A DNA stretch of 64,000 nucleotides, from positions 65,669 to 129,668 of the forward strand of contig NW_004452122.1 in NCBI RefSeq assembly GCF_000321225.1. The letters run 5' to 3'. The position numbers and the translations under genes are program-made. Source of the DNA: Odobenus rosmarus divergens. Lineage: Eukaryota; Chordata; Mammalia; Carnivora; Odobenidae. Shown one piece after another: positions 34,316-47,242 of the stretch; positions within the stretch are counted from its first letter, which is position 1; every line of letters starts with the position of its first letter. The notes beneath the pieces were generated by a model, which was given only the letters and a program-made list of their open reading frames with translations, searched no databases and was not told where the DNA came from.

Positions 34316-35840
34316 ATTTTGCAGAAGTAGTCTTAATAAATTATATGTACACGGAATTATTTTATATCTGACTCTATGAAATGTATTAGGGGAGATGGTA
34401 ATTTAAAGACACACTAACGGGAATTCTTTGACAAAGAGAAAAGGGGAAACTTCAGCCTCCACTGACCTCTTGTGAAATGTAGAATTTCTTACAATGAGCC
34501 TCTTAATGGAAGGAATACCCATAGGAGAACATAACACAGGGAAAATAAAGCAGCTTTCTCACACAGTGTTCTCAAAAATAACCAAAGTAATCTTTAATTA
34601 TCTTTGAAGAAAGAACCAGAAAAAATGAAAGAAACATGTGAAAAGCTGGAGAATTTTCATTATCTTTTCACTGCTGTCTCTACAGAGAAAATAAAATGGA
34701 AACAGCCAAATCTTAGGTGTTAAGAAATGTGATAAAACTAAATTAGAATAGGGGGACAGGACACCCACTGACACAGGCTATAGTGAAACCATACAGGTTT
34801 TCAGGGCCTCCAATATTGCTTAAGGAGAGAGGACTGATACAGAATGAAGAAAGTGAAGCACATAAAAATGTGTTTTGTTTTTCATGAAGGACCTTGTGAA
34901 CATAGAAGCATACTTATGCATTTAACACCTAATCCTCTCCGTTACAATCAGTAAGGACATGGAATGAAACAAGAATAATAAGGGACATTTTACACATGCT
35001 GTAAAAATGTTCTTTTATTGAATTTTATATTGGTTATCATGTCAATAAATAAAAACAAAAATATCACAGTAAAAAGGAAAAAGCCATGTATGAATACTTT
35101 TTAATTACAATAATGTGTATGTTGAAAAATGGGGGAAACATATACCTAGATGTTGGTCTGTCACATTAATGAATAATTACAATTTGTTTTTGAGCCTTCT
35201 GCAAATTTGTCAATGATTTTGTCAAAACGGAACTTTATGTCAGATTTATCAACTGCCCTTCACTCTTCATTGATCATAGAACACTTGCTTTATTTTAATT
35301 TTGAAAAATTTCTTTCATGTGGAGCAACACATATACAAGTAGTTAGGAAAGGTGTTAAACAAAAGGATAAGATTGGAAGAGATGCAAAAAAAAAATCCCA
35401 TTTCACATCAAATTCCATAAATAGCATGTCTGTGTTTCTTTGGAACCAATTCTGGTGGTTTTCTAATATGTCTACAATCAAAAAATTGTAAAGCCAAGTA
35501 AACATTCAAGGGGTCACTCAGAATGCCAGACTGAAGGGACTGCATATAAGATCCTTGGGTATTTCAAATCTACTCTGCAAGTGCAGAAATGTAATTATCA
35601 CAGAGTTTGGATTCTAGATCATTCTGAATTTACTGGAAAAGAAAAAAACAAACAAAAAAACCCCAAACAATAGACCAGCTGATTCCCTATGCCCCAGTCC
35701 TGCCCATAAACTGGGAGTTCTCCACATTCACTTCCTTATAGAACATGTTGTTAATAAAGGATATAATAAAAACATGGACATTGTAAGCTTATGCATACAT
35801 TACTAAAACTCTACAGCAGACACAGCCATTGTTTAGACTT
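34316..35840. other. intergenic, no gene seen
   Basis: AT-rich sequence without a recognisable exon or repeat. Confidence 0.35.
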
Positions 35841-35856
35841 AGAACTTAGATCAACA

Positions 35857-36045
35857 GGGGTCCTGGGTGACTCAGTCAGTTAAGCCTCAGACTCTTGTTT
35901 TCAGCTCTGGTCATGATCTCCGGGTTACGGGATTGAGCCCCGAGTCAGGCTCTGTGCTCAGTGGGTAGTCTGCTTGTCCCTTTCCCTCTACCCCTTTCCC
36001 TGTTCTCTCTCTCTCAAATAAATGAATAAGATCTTTAAAAAAAAA
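35857..36045 (+). repeat. Can-SINE (sense), diverged
   Basis: Head GGGGTCCTGGGTGACTCAGTCAG. The target duplication AGAACTTAGATCAACA (35841-35856) against AGAACGTAGACCAACA (36046-36061) has two mismatches, in line with an older insertion. Confidence 0.93.
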
Positions 36046-36174
36046 AGAACGTAGACCAACAAAATAATTTTTGGGGGGGAGATATATTTTATCACTGGAA
36101 TAGTTTAAGACTGTTGGCTCTGGCTGGTAATAAAAGAGATTATCTTTTAGTTACTTGTTACTAAAATTTGTTTT

Positions 36175-36794
36175 TATTTTTATTTATTTTAATTTTTTAT
36201 TTTATTTTATTGTTATGTCACCATACGATACATCATTAGTTTTTTTTTTTAAAGATTTTATTTATTTATTTGAGAGAGAGAATGAGAGATAGAGAGCACA
36301 TGAGAGGGGGGAGGGTCAGAGGGAGAAGCAGACTCCCTGCAGAGCAGGGAGCCCGATGTGGGACTCGATCCCGGGACTCCAGGATCATGACCTGAGCCGA
36401 AGGCAGTCGCTTAACCGACTGAGCCACCCAGGCGCCCACATCATTAGTTTTTGACGTGGTGATCCACGCTTCATTGTTCTCATATAACACCCAGTGCTCC
36501 ATGCACTACGTGCCCTCTTTAATACCCATCACCAGGCTAACCCATCCCTCCACCCCCCTCCCCTCTAGAACCCTCAGTTTGTTTCTCAGAGTCCATAGTC
36601 TCTCATGGTTCGTCTCCCCCTCCGATTCCCCCCCTTCATTTTTCCCTTCCTTCTCCTAATGAATGCACAACATTTGCATCAACACGGATGGGACTGGAGG
36701 AGATTATGCTAAGTGAAATAAGTGAAGCAGAGAAAGTCAATTATCATATGGTTTCACTTATTTGTGGAACATAAGGAATAGCATGGAGGACATC
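36175..36794 (-). mobile_element. L1 with 5' inversion (twin priming), split by a SINE
   Basis: 36175-36659 is an antisense L1 3' UTR and tail, interrupted by a SINE at 36245-36437. At about 36660 the orientation flips: 36660-36794 is sense L1 ORF2-end sequence. In the undisturbed copy at 20080-20713 these two parts are adjacent (GAGGACAT next to TAAGAGAAGG). Here the sense part ends at GAGGACAT and the antisense part starts at TAGGAGAAGG. AAAATTTGTTTT (36163-36174 and 36795-36806) is the target duplication. Confidence 0.85.
36245..36437 (-). repeat. Can-SINE (antisense) nested in L1
   Basis: T tract, 'aaagattttatttatttatttgagag' and head complement GAGCCACCCAGGCGCCC. A perfect 15-base duplication ACATCATTAGTTTTT of L1 sequence lies at 36230-36244 and 36438-36452. 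Confidence 0.97.
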
Positions 36795-36974
36795 AAAATT
36801 TGTTTTAATAAATGCTCTATAGTCAATGTGTCTCTAGAACTCCTGTACCAGGAATGGAAAGGTCCTGCTGCATCTCTGGCGGCTGCTGAGGCTGCAATCA
36901 TTGTGAGGAGGGACAGTTGGAATCCCCTAACTCCTGGTCTTGCTTTCATGCCTTGTCAACCCCCAGCTCTAATC

Positions 36975-37078
36975 TGAGAACTGGGAGACAGGAGTGAGAG
37001 GTGGACAGGAGGACAGAGAGGAGGACAAGGGGAGAAGGAGAGAGGAGGGGAGGGGAGAAAAGGAGGGGAGAGGGCTTC
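36975..37078 (+). repeat. polypurine (GA/GGA) tract
   Basis: Roughly 100 bases almost entirely of G and A (GGAGAAGGAGAGAGGAGGGG and similar), with few pyrimidine interruptions. Confidence 0.85.
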
Positions 37079-40000
37079 TAGTTGCCAGAGACACCCAAAT
37101 GACCAAGCCACATTGGAGGCTCCAACACTGGCGTTTGGGTGAAGTACTCTGGGCAGCCCTGCTGTGTGAGACACTGGGAAGAAGTAACTCTGCAAGGCTG
37201 CACTTTAGCACCAGGTGTCCCCGGAGAGTGTCAGGCTGTCCTTCCCTGCAAGCACGTCCTTCCCTCTGGCCTCGGAGGGCTGCCTTGCCTGGCAGCTCAG
37301 GCCATTCTTCTGGGGCAACAAGTCATGCCTGCCCCCAGGCTCCTCTGGTGGAGAGGAGGTGGGACTGTCTTGCAGCCTGATAGCCCCACTGCCCCATCAG
37401 CCTCCTACCCTCCTGTCACCAATAATCTTTTGTACCCCTAACTCTGTTTCTGCTTCTGGAGAAAGCAAACCAGCACCGCTTGTCACTACTTCAAGATGGT
37501 CATTATCTATGTTGCCTCACTTGGTAGATTCATCTTTGGAGAGGTCCCATGGGCCATCCGGTCCAGGCTATGATCCTGTTCCCCTCCTAATTGCTCTACC
37601 TTCCTGCCTCTAGCCCATCCTGAGGGACCCAAATCAATCCAAGACCCTCCCATGGCTGCCCACAGTTTACAGGGCAGGACAAGATTAGCCATTCAACTTT
37701 CCAACCCTCGCCTCCCTAACAGTCACCTTCTCCCAGACAGGTCCTGGACTTCCAAGTACACCGTGTTCACTCTTGTCTGTGCCTTTACTGGCATGTCACC
37801 CTCTTCCCAGGATGCCCTTGACTCTTCTTCCAAGTTTTCCATCCCCAGCAGGACACTCTCCATGACGCACCTGTGGTCCTCTTGGCCTGCATTCATGCTT
37901 CTGTGCTCAGCATTTGTCCGCAGAATATTTGGGAGTGACTATCTTCTCTCTCCAACTCAAAATCTGAAGACAAGGCTGCCCTGCCTAATTTCTCCTCTCC
38001 CTCATGGCAGTCTGCACAGTGCTAGCTCTATAAGCATCTCATGACATAGCTTTCCCAGTGGGCCACGGGCACTGTAGCATGATTGAGGCACTGCAAACTA
38101 TCCTCCCCCGCTCTTCATGGGCTTTGGTACAGGGGGTGGGGGCCTCTCACATGGGCACAGTCTGTAGCAGAGGCTCAGATGCCACGGCTGATGGCCTTAA
38201 TGTCAGAGGGTGTCATTTCTCCAGAGAGGCCAGAGGAAAGCACAGATCAGCAGGGGCACACTGGCAGGCATGGATGCTTCTAAACGCTTTCTAAAGATGA
38301 AAGCAGTGAGTCACAGGCCAAGCTCCAGATAGCACACTTCAGGACGAAGTGTGTAGGAGAACCCATGCTCCCCACTCAGACCCACTTTTAGTATCAGCTT
38401 GTTGACACTCAGATACTTCTTGGAAGCTTGTGGCACTTCCTTCATCCTATCACTGTGTCTCCGCCCTACCCAAGGCTGAGCTCCAGGCCTGCCTGTTGTA
38501 TGGCAATCACCCTGTTCTGTCCCCTCATGGCCATGGCATGCAGAATCCTCTGTTGGCCAGCTTCCCATTAGGTTCAGGGAGATAAAACAGGAGGTCACCA
38601 GATGGGAAACTTCTACTCTGCTTCCTCCCAGCCTCCCATACTTCTTAAAGACCTGCCCTGCTCAGGTCCTACTGGGCACCCCTGCATGGCTCACTTCTTA
38701 CTTGGCTCTATTAACTCCATCTCCCAGCCCTGGCCCTCAGCCCCGGGGGTTGGAAGGAGGTCCTGTCAGTCTCTGGTTGCTTTGACATCCACTGTTGATG
38801 AGTGTCTCCATTTGAGTTATTTGACTTGAGTGACAGCAAATCCCTAAGCTTCTTGCAAAAACCTCACTGAGGTTCCTCTATTTGCATAATGATGGCACAT
38901 CAAAGACAGAATACCATCTGCTTAAAGAACCAGGCACTAGCCCTCTTCCCCCTTCCTGTACACACATGGGCCATTCTGTATTCTTGCAAAGGGCCTCCTG
39001 GGACCCCAGGACATCTCAGTACTCTGCCTGCTACTCTGGGCGAAATCAGAAATGCTTAGTCAGAGGTTTGTGTGGCAGCCATAGTGTACACACAATGGGT
39101 AGACTTTGATGGAAAGAAAAAAGAAATGCCTTTCTCGTGTGCCTATTTAACTATACTTACCTATCTTCCACCTTAATCTCCCCACTAGGCCTCTAATCTA
39201 ACATAAACCCACCTTCAGAAAAAATCTTGAACAGAAATGCACATGACTGTTAGCATTTTATTAGCTTAGCCCTCCCAGGGGTAGTGCACCTGAGTCAGAC
39301 TGCTTGGATTCCAATCCTCACTTGGCCACTTTCTGGCCCTGAGACTGGGCAATGCTCACGTTCTCTAGAACTTGGTTTCTCCCATAGTGAAATCTATCCC
39401 ATGAGATTGTTGTCAGAAGAGATTTCAAGAAAAAGTCTCAATGCCAGCTTCTCTCCCACATTAAGTGCTGAATAACTGTTGACCATCACGAGGTTGATTG
39501 TCCTGTTATCTAGATGGGAGGTCTTCATGATTAGAAAGGCCTTTCTAGACACATAAAATGCTACCCAGGAAGGCTGGGAGGCTGCCTCTGCCGACATCAC
39601 CGTGCCACGACACAGGGTGCCCTCTAGCACTGCTCATCCCTTCTAGGGAGCTTCTTTACTCCAGTCTTAGAAGAAGTTCCCCACATGAGTGGGTTGCCTC
39701 CTCTGGGACTTCCCCAAGGTATTCCAGAGAACCAGGATGAAAATGGACCTCAGTCAGGCCTGTCTGGCATGTGACTATCTTGGCTGCCTGGTCACCAGTC
39801 CAGGATCTTGGCCTCTCATCTCCCCCAACCTGCTCTATCAGGACCTGTGCCTTCCTGCTTGTGGAAGGTGGACGATGACAGGTAGGGGCTCTGGCAAAGC
39901 AGAGAATAGGCCTCTCTGCTGTGGGACAGTGAATATCAAGGCATGAAATGGGTTTTAGCTCACATCTGCAATATACCTCTGGGATGCACCTGATTTGGGG

Positions 40001-40670
40001 AGATTCATGAAGGCTTCTGCAAACAGTCTAGAAATGGTCCTCTCCTTTCATGCCTTCTTGCCTTTCTCTCTGTCACCACCTCAGTGAGAAAATCCAAAGG
40101 AGAATCCAAACATCTAACCCCTGGCACATGACAAGCTTCTCTAGGGATTCCCATTCTGAGGAAGCTCAGCGCCACTTGGGTCTCTTGCCTTGAAGGGCAC
40201 ACCCTTTGCAAAGCAGAAGGTGACATTTCTTTAGTGCACATGTAGAGGGCTTTTGATTTTTATTTTCCAAAAAGGCTCCATATCAGTGCCTTGGGGAAAC
40301 CCACAGCCAACCAACAAAAGGCAAACCTGCTCACCAGAAAGTATGGTTCCTGTTTGTGCTGGTTTGGCCACTTCTGGTGAAGGGCACAAGAGGCTGAGGG
40401 CAAAGCACTTGATGATGAACAGACTTGAAGGGGAGAGAGGGACCAACACCATGTCAATGGCAATGTTCCATTCATACATTTGCTTGTCACTGATGTGTGT
40501 CCGAGAGGACTGAGAAGCTAAGTAGAAAGGCCACTGTAATTCGGCCTTCTTGGGTCAAGTTGGACAAATAGGCAAATGGTGTGATCAGCACTATTTCCAA
40601 AAACTACATTATTCCTAGAAGGGGTTGTTAACCCCACAAAAATCAAAGTTTTATTTTTTTACCCCTGGCT
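37079..40670. other. intergenic stretch
   Basis: A MIR-like element is at 39290-39480 ('gcttggattccaatcctcacttggccactttctggccctgagactgggcaa'). 37640-37960 has the flavour of an ancient LINE-type repeat ('tgtgcctttactggcatgtcaccctcttcccaggatgcc'). Overlapping open frames at 36.99-38.3 kb reflect local GC richness; no domain recognised. Confidence 0.4.
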
Positions 40671-40686
40671 CCTATCTAGTTTTCTT

Positions 40687-40904
40687 TTCTTTCTCCTTTT
40701 TCTTTCTTTCTTTCTCTTTCTTTTTCTTTCTTTCTTTCAAGATTTTATTTATTTATTTGACAGAGAGAGAGAGCGAGAGAGGGAACACAGGGGGAGTGGG
40801 AGAGGGAGAAGCAGGCTTCCCGCTGAGGGGCTCAATCCCAGGGTCCTGGGATCATGACCTGAGCAGAAGGCAGACACTTAACCATCTGAGCCACCCAGGC
40901 ACCC
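40687..40904 (-). repeat. Can-SINE (antisense) with (CTTT)n tail, perfect target duplication
   Basis: The antisense tail is a (CTTT)n-type tract at 40687-40738 rather than plain T. The usual 'aagattttatttatttatttgacagag' body and head complement GAGCCACCCAGGCACCCC follow. A perfect 16-base duplication CCTATCTAGTTTTCTT lies at 40671-40686 and 40905-40920. Confidence 0.95.
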
Positions 40905-40920
40905 CCTATCTAGTTTTCTT

Positions 40921-43900
40921 AAGTAGGCCGTTGAATAAAGGATGTGCTCAGGTATAATCCCATCCAATACATCTCCTAACCCCACCTCTAAATAGTCAAC
41001 ATCACACTCAGAATGTTGAACTGCCTAGTAATTTCAGTCACCTGCTAAAATAGCTCTTTTGACACCAGACTCTAATAACTCAACTAGAAACTTCAGGAAA
41101 ATTAACTGCAAATTACTAACTCTTGATCAACAGTTTGCATAGATATCCAGAGCCAAAATAAACCTAAACTCGCAGATGTTCAAATACGTACTGGCAATTC
41201 TTTCCCCCGATGGAAAGAGACACAGGCACAGCACTTGCAACCTTTAGTCAGATGCTTATTAGGTGGTTAAGCCTCAGCTACAAAATAGATACTAATTTTG
41301 ATTACTAATTTTGGTACTGGCTGAACTAATTATGTCCTGTTACTGCAGTGACAGGTCTCAAGATCTATCGCGGGGATAGGAAAACAAGAGTAAAGTGTCA
41401 AGATCTCTCTGCATGATGAAATGTGGCCAGTGCATTACATGCATCCAAGTCCATGAGCCTAAGGCCTAAGGAGACCCTACTAAATCCTAAGAAGGGAACA
41501 ACTGACATGCTCAAGCCTCCGGTGACAAGTCAAAGGCACCATTTTTTTTTTTTCTTCTTCTCCTTCTCAGTTTCTCCGCTTCTCTGGGCATAAAAAGGGA
41601 AGGGAAGAAGAACTTCCCTCTGAAGTCTTGGTGATTTCTTGTTAAATACATATATAAATATAAGCATGTTGAAAGCACATTCTTAATAAAATTATTAATA
41701 ACTTAGGGTCAGGATGGGAGGAGTCATCTAGTGTGGGATCACAGGGTTTTGATTTTTAGTATGTTCCCTATTTTTATGACTAGATACTGGTGTGCAGAGC
41801 AGCCCTTTGTGACTGGCTCTGGTTGTGTAATATGGGCTTTGACATTTCCCTGGTTGCCCCAGGTACCTGCCATCTAAGGTACCCAAGCTCGAGGTACCCT
41901 TAATGTTGCACACATGACTCCCCTGAAAGCTAAGAATTTCTCTAAAACAAAACTAAAAAATACAAGACCCAGGTGTATGTGCACACACACACACAAACAC
42001 AAACACACACACGCACACAAATCACCAGACTTTCTAAGTTGTCGCTATGCATGAGTAACACGAAACAGTGCCAGAAGTTGGAAGTGGGGTTCCCTACTGT
42101 GACAGAAACTAGAAAGAACAAGCACCCAATAAATAAGAAAAAAAGCCACTAGTGGGAACCCATCCTCACAGAAAAGCATAAATGCTATTGAAGACACATG
42201 AGGATACCCAAGGTTAATGAAGGTGCTCTAAAAAAGGTGATTTAAGTCAAAGATCACCTTTGTACATAAACAGGATGGTCTGCTAGACCCTGGAAAGGTG
42301 ACTTCAGGGAGCAAAGCAGGAGCCTGGTAGAAATACCACTTATGTATGTTATGGGAATAGCAATCTGATTATGGGGCATATCAGATCAGTATTATCCCCT
42401 GCCCCCTGCCAAGGCTCTTAGCTCCATGTCCATCTCACAGGACAATGCCTAATGACTAATTTGGCTTCCTCCAAAATCCTGATAATGAAAGAGAGATAGC
42501 CTAGGGAATAAAATTGGTTTTCATAAAGATACTTTTTTATCTTTCACAATAAATTATAAAATTGGACATCTGAATTCCACATTGTCATGAGTCTAGTTCC
42601 TGGGAGTCTGTCCTGGGTGCACAGATAAACTTGAGGACCTAATCTGCAGAGCTCGGATGATTGCCCTTGGGGGCCCTAGGTCTGGCAGTACCCTTAAATC
42701 TAACTTTGACATTTCAGAGCCCATACACCACCATCAAAGGAAAGGAGGATGTTGATACAAAGAACCATTGTGTTGGAAGCAAGATTCCAGAGTGTCAAGG
42801 CCACAAAACCCATAGTCCCCCACATTCAATGCAGTACCAAGAGCATTTGCTTCTCCCTTCCCAACCTCCCTCAAGCCCAAATCTATTTGCCTCTTGGCCC
42901 CTCTTCTTTTCCACCACCATGACCCTGTTCAGGGCATCATCTTCAATCACCTGGATGATCGTAACAGCTGTCCCCGACCGGCCTCCAATGTGGACCCTCC
43001 ATTATCCACCTACACACCAACCAAGCATGGTACCTGCTTACCCTAGCAAGTTCAGCGAGCCCCCACCCCTACTCATTACATCCGCATAATGGCATGCATG
43101 CTTCCTATGAGGCTCTAAGCTCAGGAATCAGCCCTGTGGGAAGCTGGCAGGGCACAACCTCTGAGCTTGATTAGCTCCAAGGGCTAGTATAAGAAGTAAA
43201 CCAGTTACTGTATACTAAGATATGGTACTATACAGATACTAAGCAATGGTATCAACCTGGCTGACTGGGCCCTTGCTTGTGTGTGCAGCTTTGTCTGTAT
43301 CACTTACCATCATGCCCACCCCTTGGTTCTTGCTCTAGTCACATAAAGTGACTTGGGGTCACCCCAGCGCACTGTGCTTCCTCATGCCACCAAGTTAACA
43401 CACATGCTGGGTCTCTGCCTGGACTCCCCTTCCTCCTGCTATCCCCAACTAATTCTAGCACTTAAGCTTGAAGTTTCAAATTAGGTATCACTTTTTCCAA
43501 GATGCCTTCCCTGAACACTGCCTTCCTCACCCCACTGGAATGGTGTTTCTCTTCCCCTCCCCCACACATAGCACCAGGAGCACCTATACTAGTCCCTATG
43601 ACCCACTCTGTAATTGCCAATTTTCCTAACTGCCAACTCCACTGATGGGGCCCCAAACTCCCCAGTGAGAAAGGGGTGTGGAAGCAACCAAATAGAGGTT
43701 CTGGCTTCTGCAGCCATACACCTTTGCTGCAGGGGTGCTGGTTCTCCCTTGGCCCTTATTAGAGCCTCACAAACTTCTAAGTTCAAAGCGCAGGGGCAGC
43801 TCAGCTCCTCCCTCTCTTAACCCACTGATTCGGGATCAAAAGTTCAAAATTCAGGCAAATCAGAGCTAACATTTTCTGTTTTTGGTTTATTGTTTGGCCT

Positions 43901-45518
43901 CTTTGAGCCTCAAATGAATAAAATAATACCCTCTGTGGATTTATAAAGCTTTGCAGTGATAGTTTGTAACCCACAGAACACCAGACAATTATTAGAGGAT
44001 TATTGTTGGTGCCAGATCTGGTCCTATAGCAAGAAGAGGGGACAGGAAAGGATGTCAGCCTGAGGGATGGGTGACTCCTGGATTGGGTCCATCACCAGAA
44101 AACCTTTTTTCCTAATTCTGCTGCCTCGTGTCCTACACACAGCACGGAGGTCTTCCTGAGGCTCTGTGCTATGTCTTGGCCACTGTTCCCGAGTTTTCCA
44201 CAGAGACAAGGCTCTGGCACATCCTCACAAGTGGGAAGTGGAGACATCTCAGGGCTTTTAGGGCTGGCACATGAGAATACTCAGAGGTTCCTCAAAACTG
44301 GATTACCTGTGCTACATCCAGGCAGGCTTGCTGAGTCAGAATAAGCATTTTAATGACTGAAACTGATCAGTGCATATCATCCCACACCAGGCAGGAGCTG
44401 CCGCCAGTACAAAGCGTCCTCTTCATTCCAGCCCCTTCCCTGAGCCCTCGTCAGGAGCTTCCAGGCATTAGAAGCAGAAACTCAGAACATAGGTGAAGCC
44501 TGCCACCTACAGTTAAAGGGTCCACGTATATTAGCTCCTGTATCCACCTGCCCTTACTTCAGGCCCAAATTACCCTTGGAGGGAAATGTTAAATCTCCTT
44601 CTTTCTCCCCTGGATTTAGACAAGGAAAATTGAGGAAACTGACTTAAATTGCTCTTCAAGCCAGTCTGTGGTTCTTCAAATTAAAAGCTGAGTATGGAAT
44701 CAGAGTAAACTGCATTCAACAATGTGCAGCAAATGTTCATGGAGCACCTGGGCTGCACACCCTTGTGATAAATGCAGTAATTCCAGAGGTGCCATGTGCA
44801 AGAGAACTATGAGTCCAATTTCTGGGTTTCTTTCTGTTCACGCTGAGGATCAATTTTTCTCTCATGGTGAAATTAATTCACTTCTCCTAAGTGCCCTCTG
44901 TACTACCTTCTGGAGGATAGAGTAGCCTCTGCAATTAAACCAGCAATTACTGCTATAGGAGCAGGCTCCGATCCTGCTTCACAACCCTCCTAGGCAGGAA
45001 CATGTATGACATCCACACCTCAGCTAAGGAAGAGTGCACTGCACGTGGAGTTCAATGCTTGGTGGCCCTTTGTTAACAAAAATGTGTAGCTTTTGGTAAA
45101 GTCCACCATGGAGAACACAAACCATGGGTAGAGCACACAGCAAGAAGTATTTCCCAAGCTGGGGAATTTAAGAACACATGAGCAGAGTTTACACAGCAAA
45201 ATTCTCATGAAAAGCAATCATGATTACTAAACAGTTACCAAAACAGTGCAGCAGGGCTCTTGAGATTGCTTTATAAACCCAAAGTTAAGGTTAAAGAAAT
45301 TGCTGTAGCAGTGGCATTAATGTAAAAATATTTTCTCCTGCTGAAGAATATCTTTAGTTCTCAACATAGAAAATCATTACACATGTATTCAGTTTAAAAT
45401 GAAAACCAAATTTACAAATCATTTCTGGATACTTAAAAATAAACTCTAGGTTGCTTTTCTTTTGGCATCACCAGCCTAAACTCTGTGGCTTTGCGGTATT
45501 TCAGAAACTTCAGGTACC
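40921..45518. other. intergenic stretch downstream of DUSP22
   Basis: A (CA)n-rich tract is at 41980-42020. 43380-43620 resembles an old LINE-type repeat ('aagatgccttccctgaacactgcc'), and 43850-43975 a possible MIR. The 142-residue open frame at 42661-43089 shows no recognisable domain. Part of this region may be transcribed as DUSP22 3' UTR, but I cannot place the cleavage site. Confidence 0.4.
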
Positions 45519-45565
45519 TTACAGTCTTCTAAGAAAGGCCCAGTACTTCAGAATTCCTGCAGTGG
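45519..45565 (-). CDS. DUSP22: DUSP22 alternative terminal exon (short isoform)
   Basis: A strong acceptor, TTCTTTCTCCACAG, precedes this exon. Joined to the internal donor at 47353 it reads NIL-ATAGILKYWAFLRRL and stops at 45519-45521. The human short isoform ends in a very similar, basic and hydrophobic AAPGILKFWAFLRRL-type tail. The phase match (one base, then two) is exact. It was found by searching for this tail, because it is too short to stand out as an open frame. Its 3' UTR and poly(A) site are not determined. Confidence 0.88.
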
Positions 45566-47242
45566 CTGTGGAGAAAGAACATTACTGGCAACAAAAATTA
45601 AAACAACATTTCAAGACCTACAGGAATACAGATGTTCATAAATGTACACACATTTCAGCATTTTAGCTGATATCCTACATACTTTTTCTGTGAGTATATT
45701 CACATTTCTTTTTGGTTCAAGGAAAAAAATGTACTTTATAGACAAATTGTTTCAGCTGTAGGTAGAAAATTCCATGGCCATGCTTCCCTTTCCTGGTGTA
45801 TATCTGGGGCCTGTGTGGGTGTGTAGAGTTTTCGCTGGTCCCCAAAGCAGCTCACCTGTGACATTACCCTTTATATGCACAGGAAAGCTGCTCTTCTTAG
45901 TCAGGGGCTCTGTTGGTGGTGGAATTTGGAGAAACTAGGCTGCAATATCTTTATAGGGAGAGGCCAAGTATACTTTTTCATTCTTGTGGCTTTGTGTGCT
46001 TAAACAATTTGAGCTGGTGTAAAAGACTGGACCACGAAATTGCTCACAGAATTCCAGGATCCTGCTGCCCCACAATGCAAACTGCAGACGCTCTCCAGGC
46101 CTGCTGGGCTTGGCCTAAATGTGGAATTTTACCCACCAGAAAGCATTACTGGAGCTCAAGTCAGAAATTTTAAATAGCTCAATGATACTGATGCCTTTGC
46201 CCTCTGGCTTCAAAAGCAATCACGACCAAACATTTTCAACTATGAGCTGATTACAATAACAAAAATACCTTTTCAAAAAACATTTAATGAGGTAGCTGAG
46301 ATCACATATCAAATCCACAGCATACACGAAGGTGCTTAATAAGTGCACAGGCATTTTAAAATGTATTTTTAAATGCAAACTTGCTACAGTGCCTAATAAA
46401 TGGTCTTTCTTCCCAATTCCTGAAGATGCATGCAGATGTTGCAAAGAGACCCTTGCAGAGTTGTAACGGCAAGAGAACAAGAGGTTGAGAGTAAGTGAAG
46501 CTGGACAGGAGGAGAAAGGAAGGGGCTCTGGGCATATAGCTTGGGCTGAGGGGGTTGTACTCCCCATGGAACTGAAATAGAGTCACTGCCACTGAGAACA
46601 CACACCAAGAACTCAGGGACATGATAGGCTGAGAAGAGGGTCTTGACTTGAGGTGGTAGGAACCACAGCCTGGGGCACTTTCATTAAGATCGAGGCAATG
46701 CTCAGAGCACACCCCCACACACCTTTGAGGGCCCCGGGGAACCACCCTTAGGAGGGAGTCTGGCCTCCTGCTGCCCTCACCATGACCACTCTGGGTTCTG
46801 TCTGCTCCCAGCCATGGGCTGCTTTATCCTGAGCAGCTTTTAAGATGTTAACTTCAAATGATTTCCATGTGGAGTCTTGGACAAAAGGAAAGGTGGTGAT
46901 ACCAAGCCTGGAAGCATGGATTTTGTGACTGTTCCAGCAATATGAACATTTAGAGTTCACACATCCACACGCATGGGCACACACGCACACTCGCCTGCAC
47001 ACAGGCGCACGCATGAGTCAGTGTGGGGCAGCCAAGCAGACTCCCCAAGCTCAGGCAGGGCAGGAGTGGGCAGGATGAAGGGGCCTGGGGCAGGGCTGGT
47101 GGATTCATGGAGAAGGAGCCTGGATCCACCTTTGCCACCCTCCCTTTCCTGTCCTCCACGGGGGCAGCCAGCACACCAGGGCACCTGGCAGAAATACACT
47201 GAAGACAAGGGATGGACAGGCAGGCACCAGATCACTCAGTTA
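45566..47242 (-). other. DUSP22: DUSP22 3' UTR of long form / alternative last intron
   Basis: This interval follows the long-form stop codon and is the intron of the short form. It contains a CA-rich tract at 46966-47010. ATTAAA-like and GATAAA-like minus-strand words occur (about 46278 and 46825), but I cannot choose a poly(A) site. Open frames on both strands have no recognisable domain. Confidence 0.5.

Noticed and set aside
37000..38300. Dense overlapping open frames in a GC-richer segment, considered as a possible unannotated gene
   Set aside because: No consistent splice sites, CpG promoter or protein family; frames overlap on both strands as expected from base composition.
41980..42020. 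Array-like CA repeats considered as possible CRISPR-like or structured array
   Set aside because: Plain dinucleotide microsatellite; CRISPR arrays are not expected in mammalian DNA and no spacers exist.
42661..43089. 142-residue open frame starting MPLGALGLAV
   Set aside because: No recognised domain, no splice or promoter support, and nothing is expected there in the conserved DUSP22-IRF4 interval.
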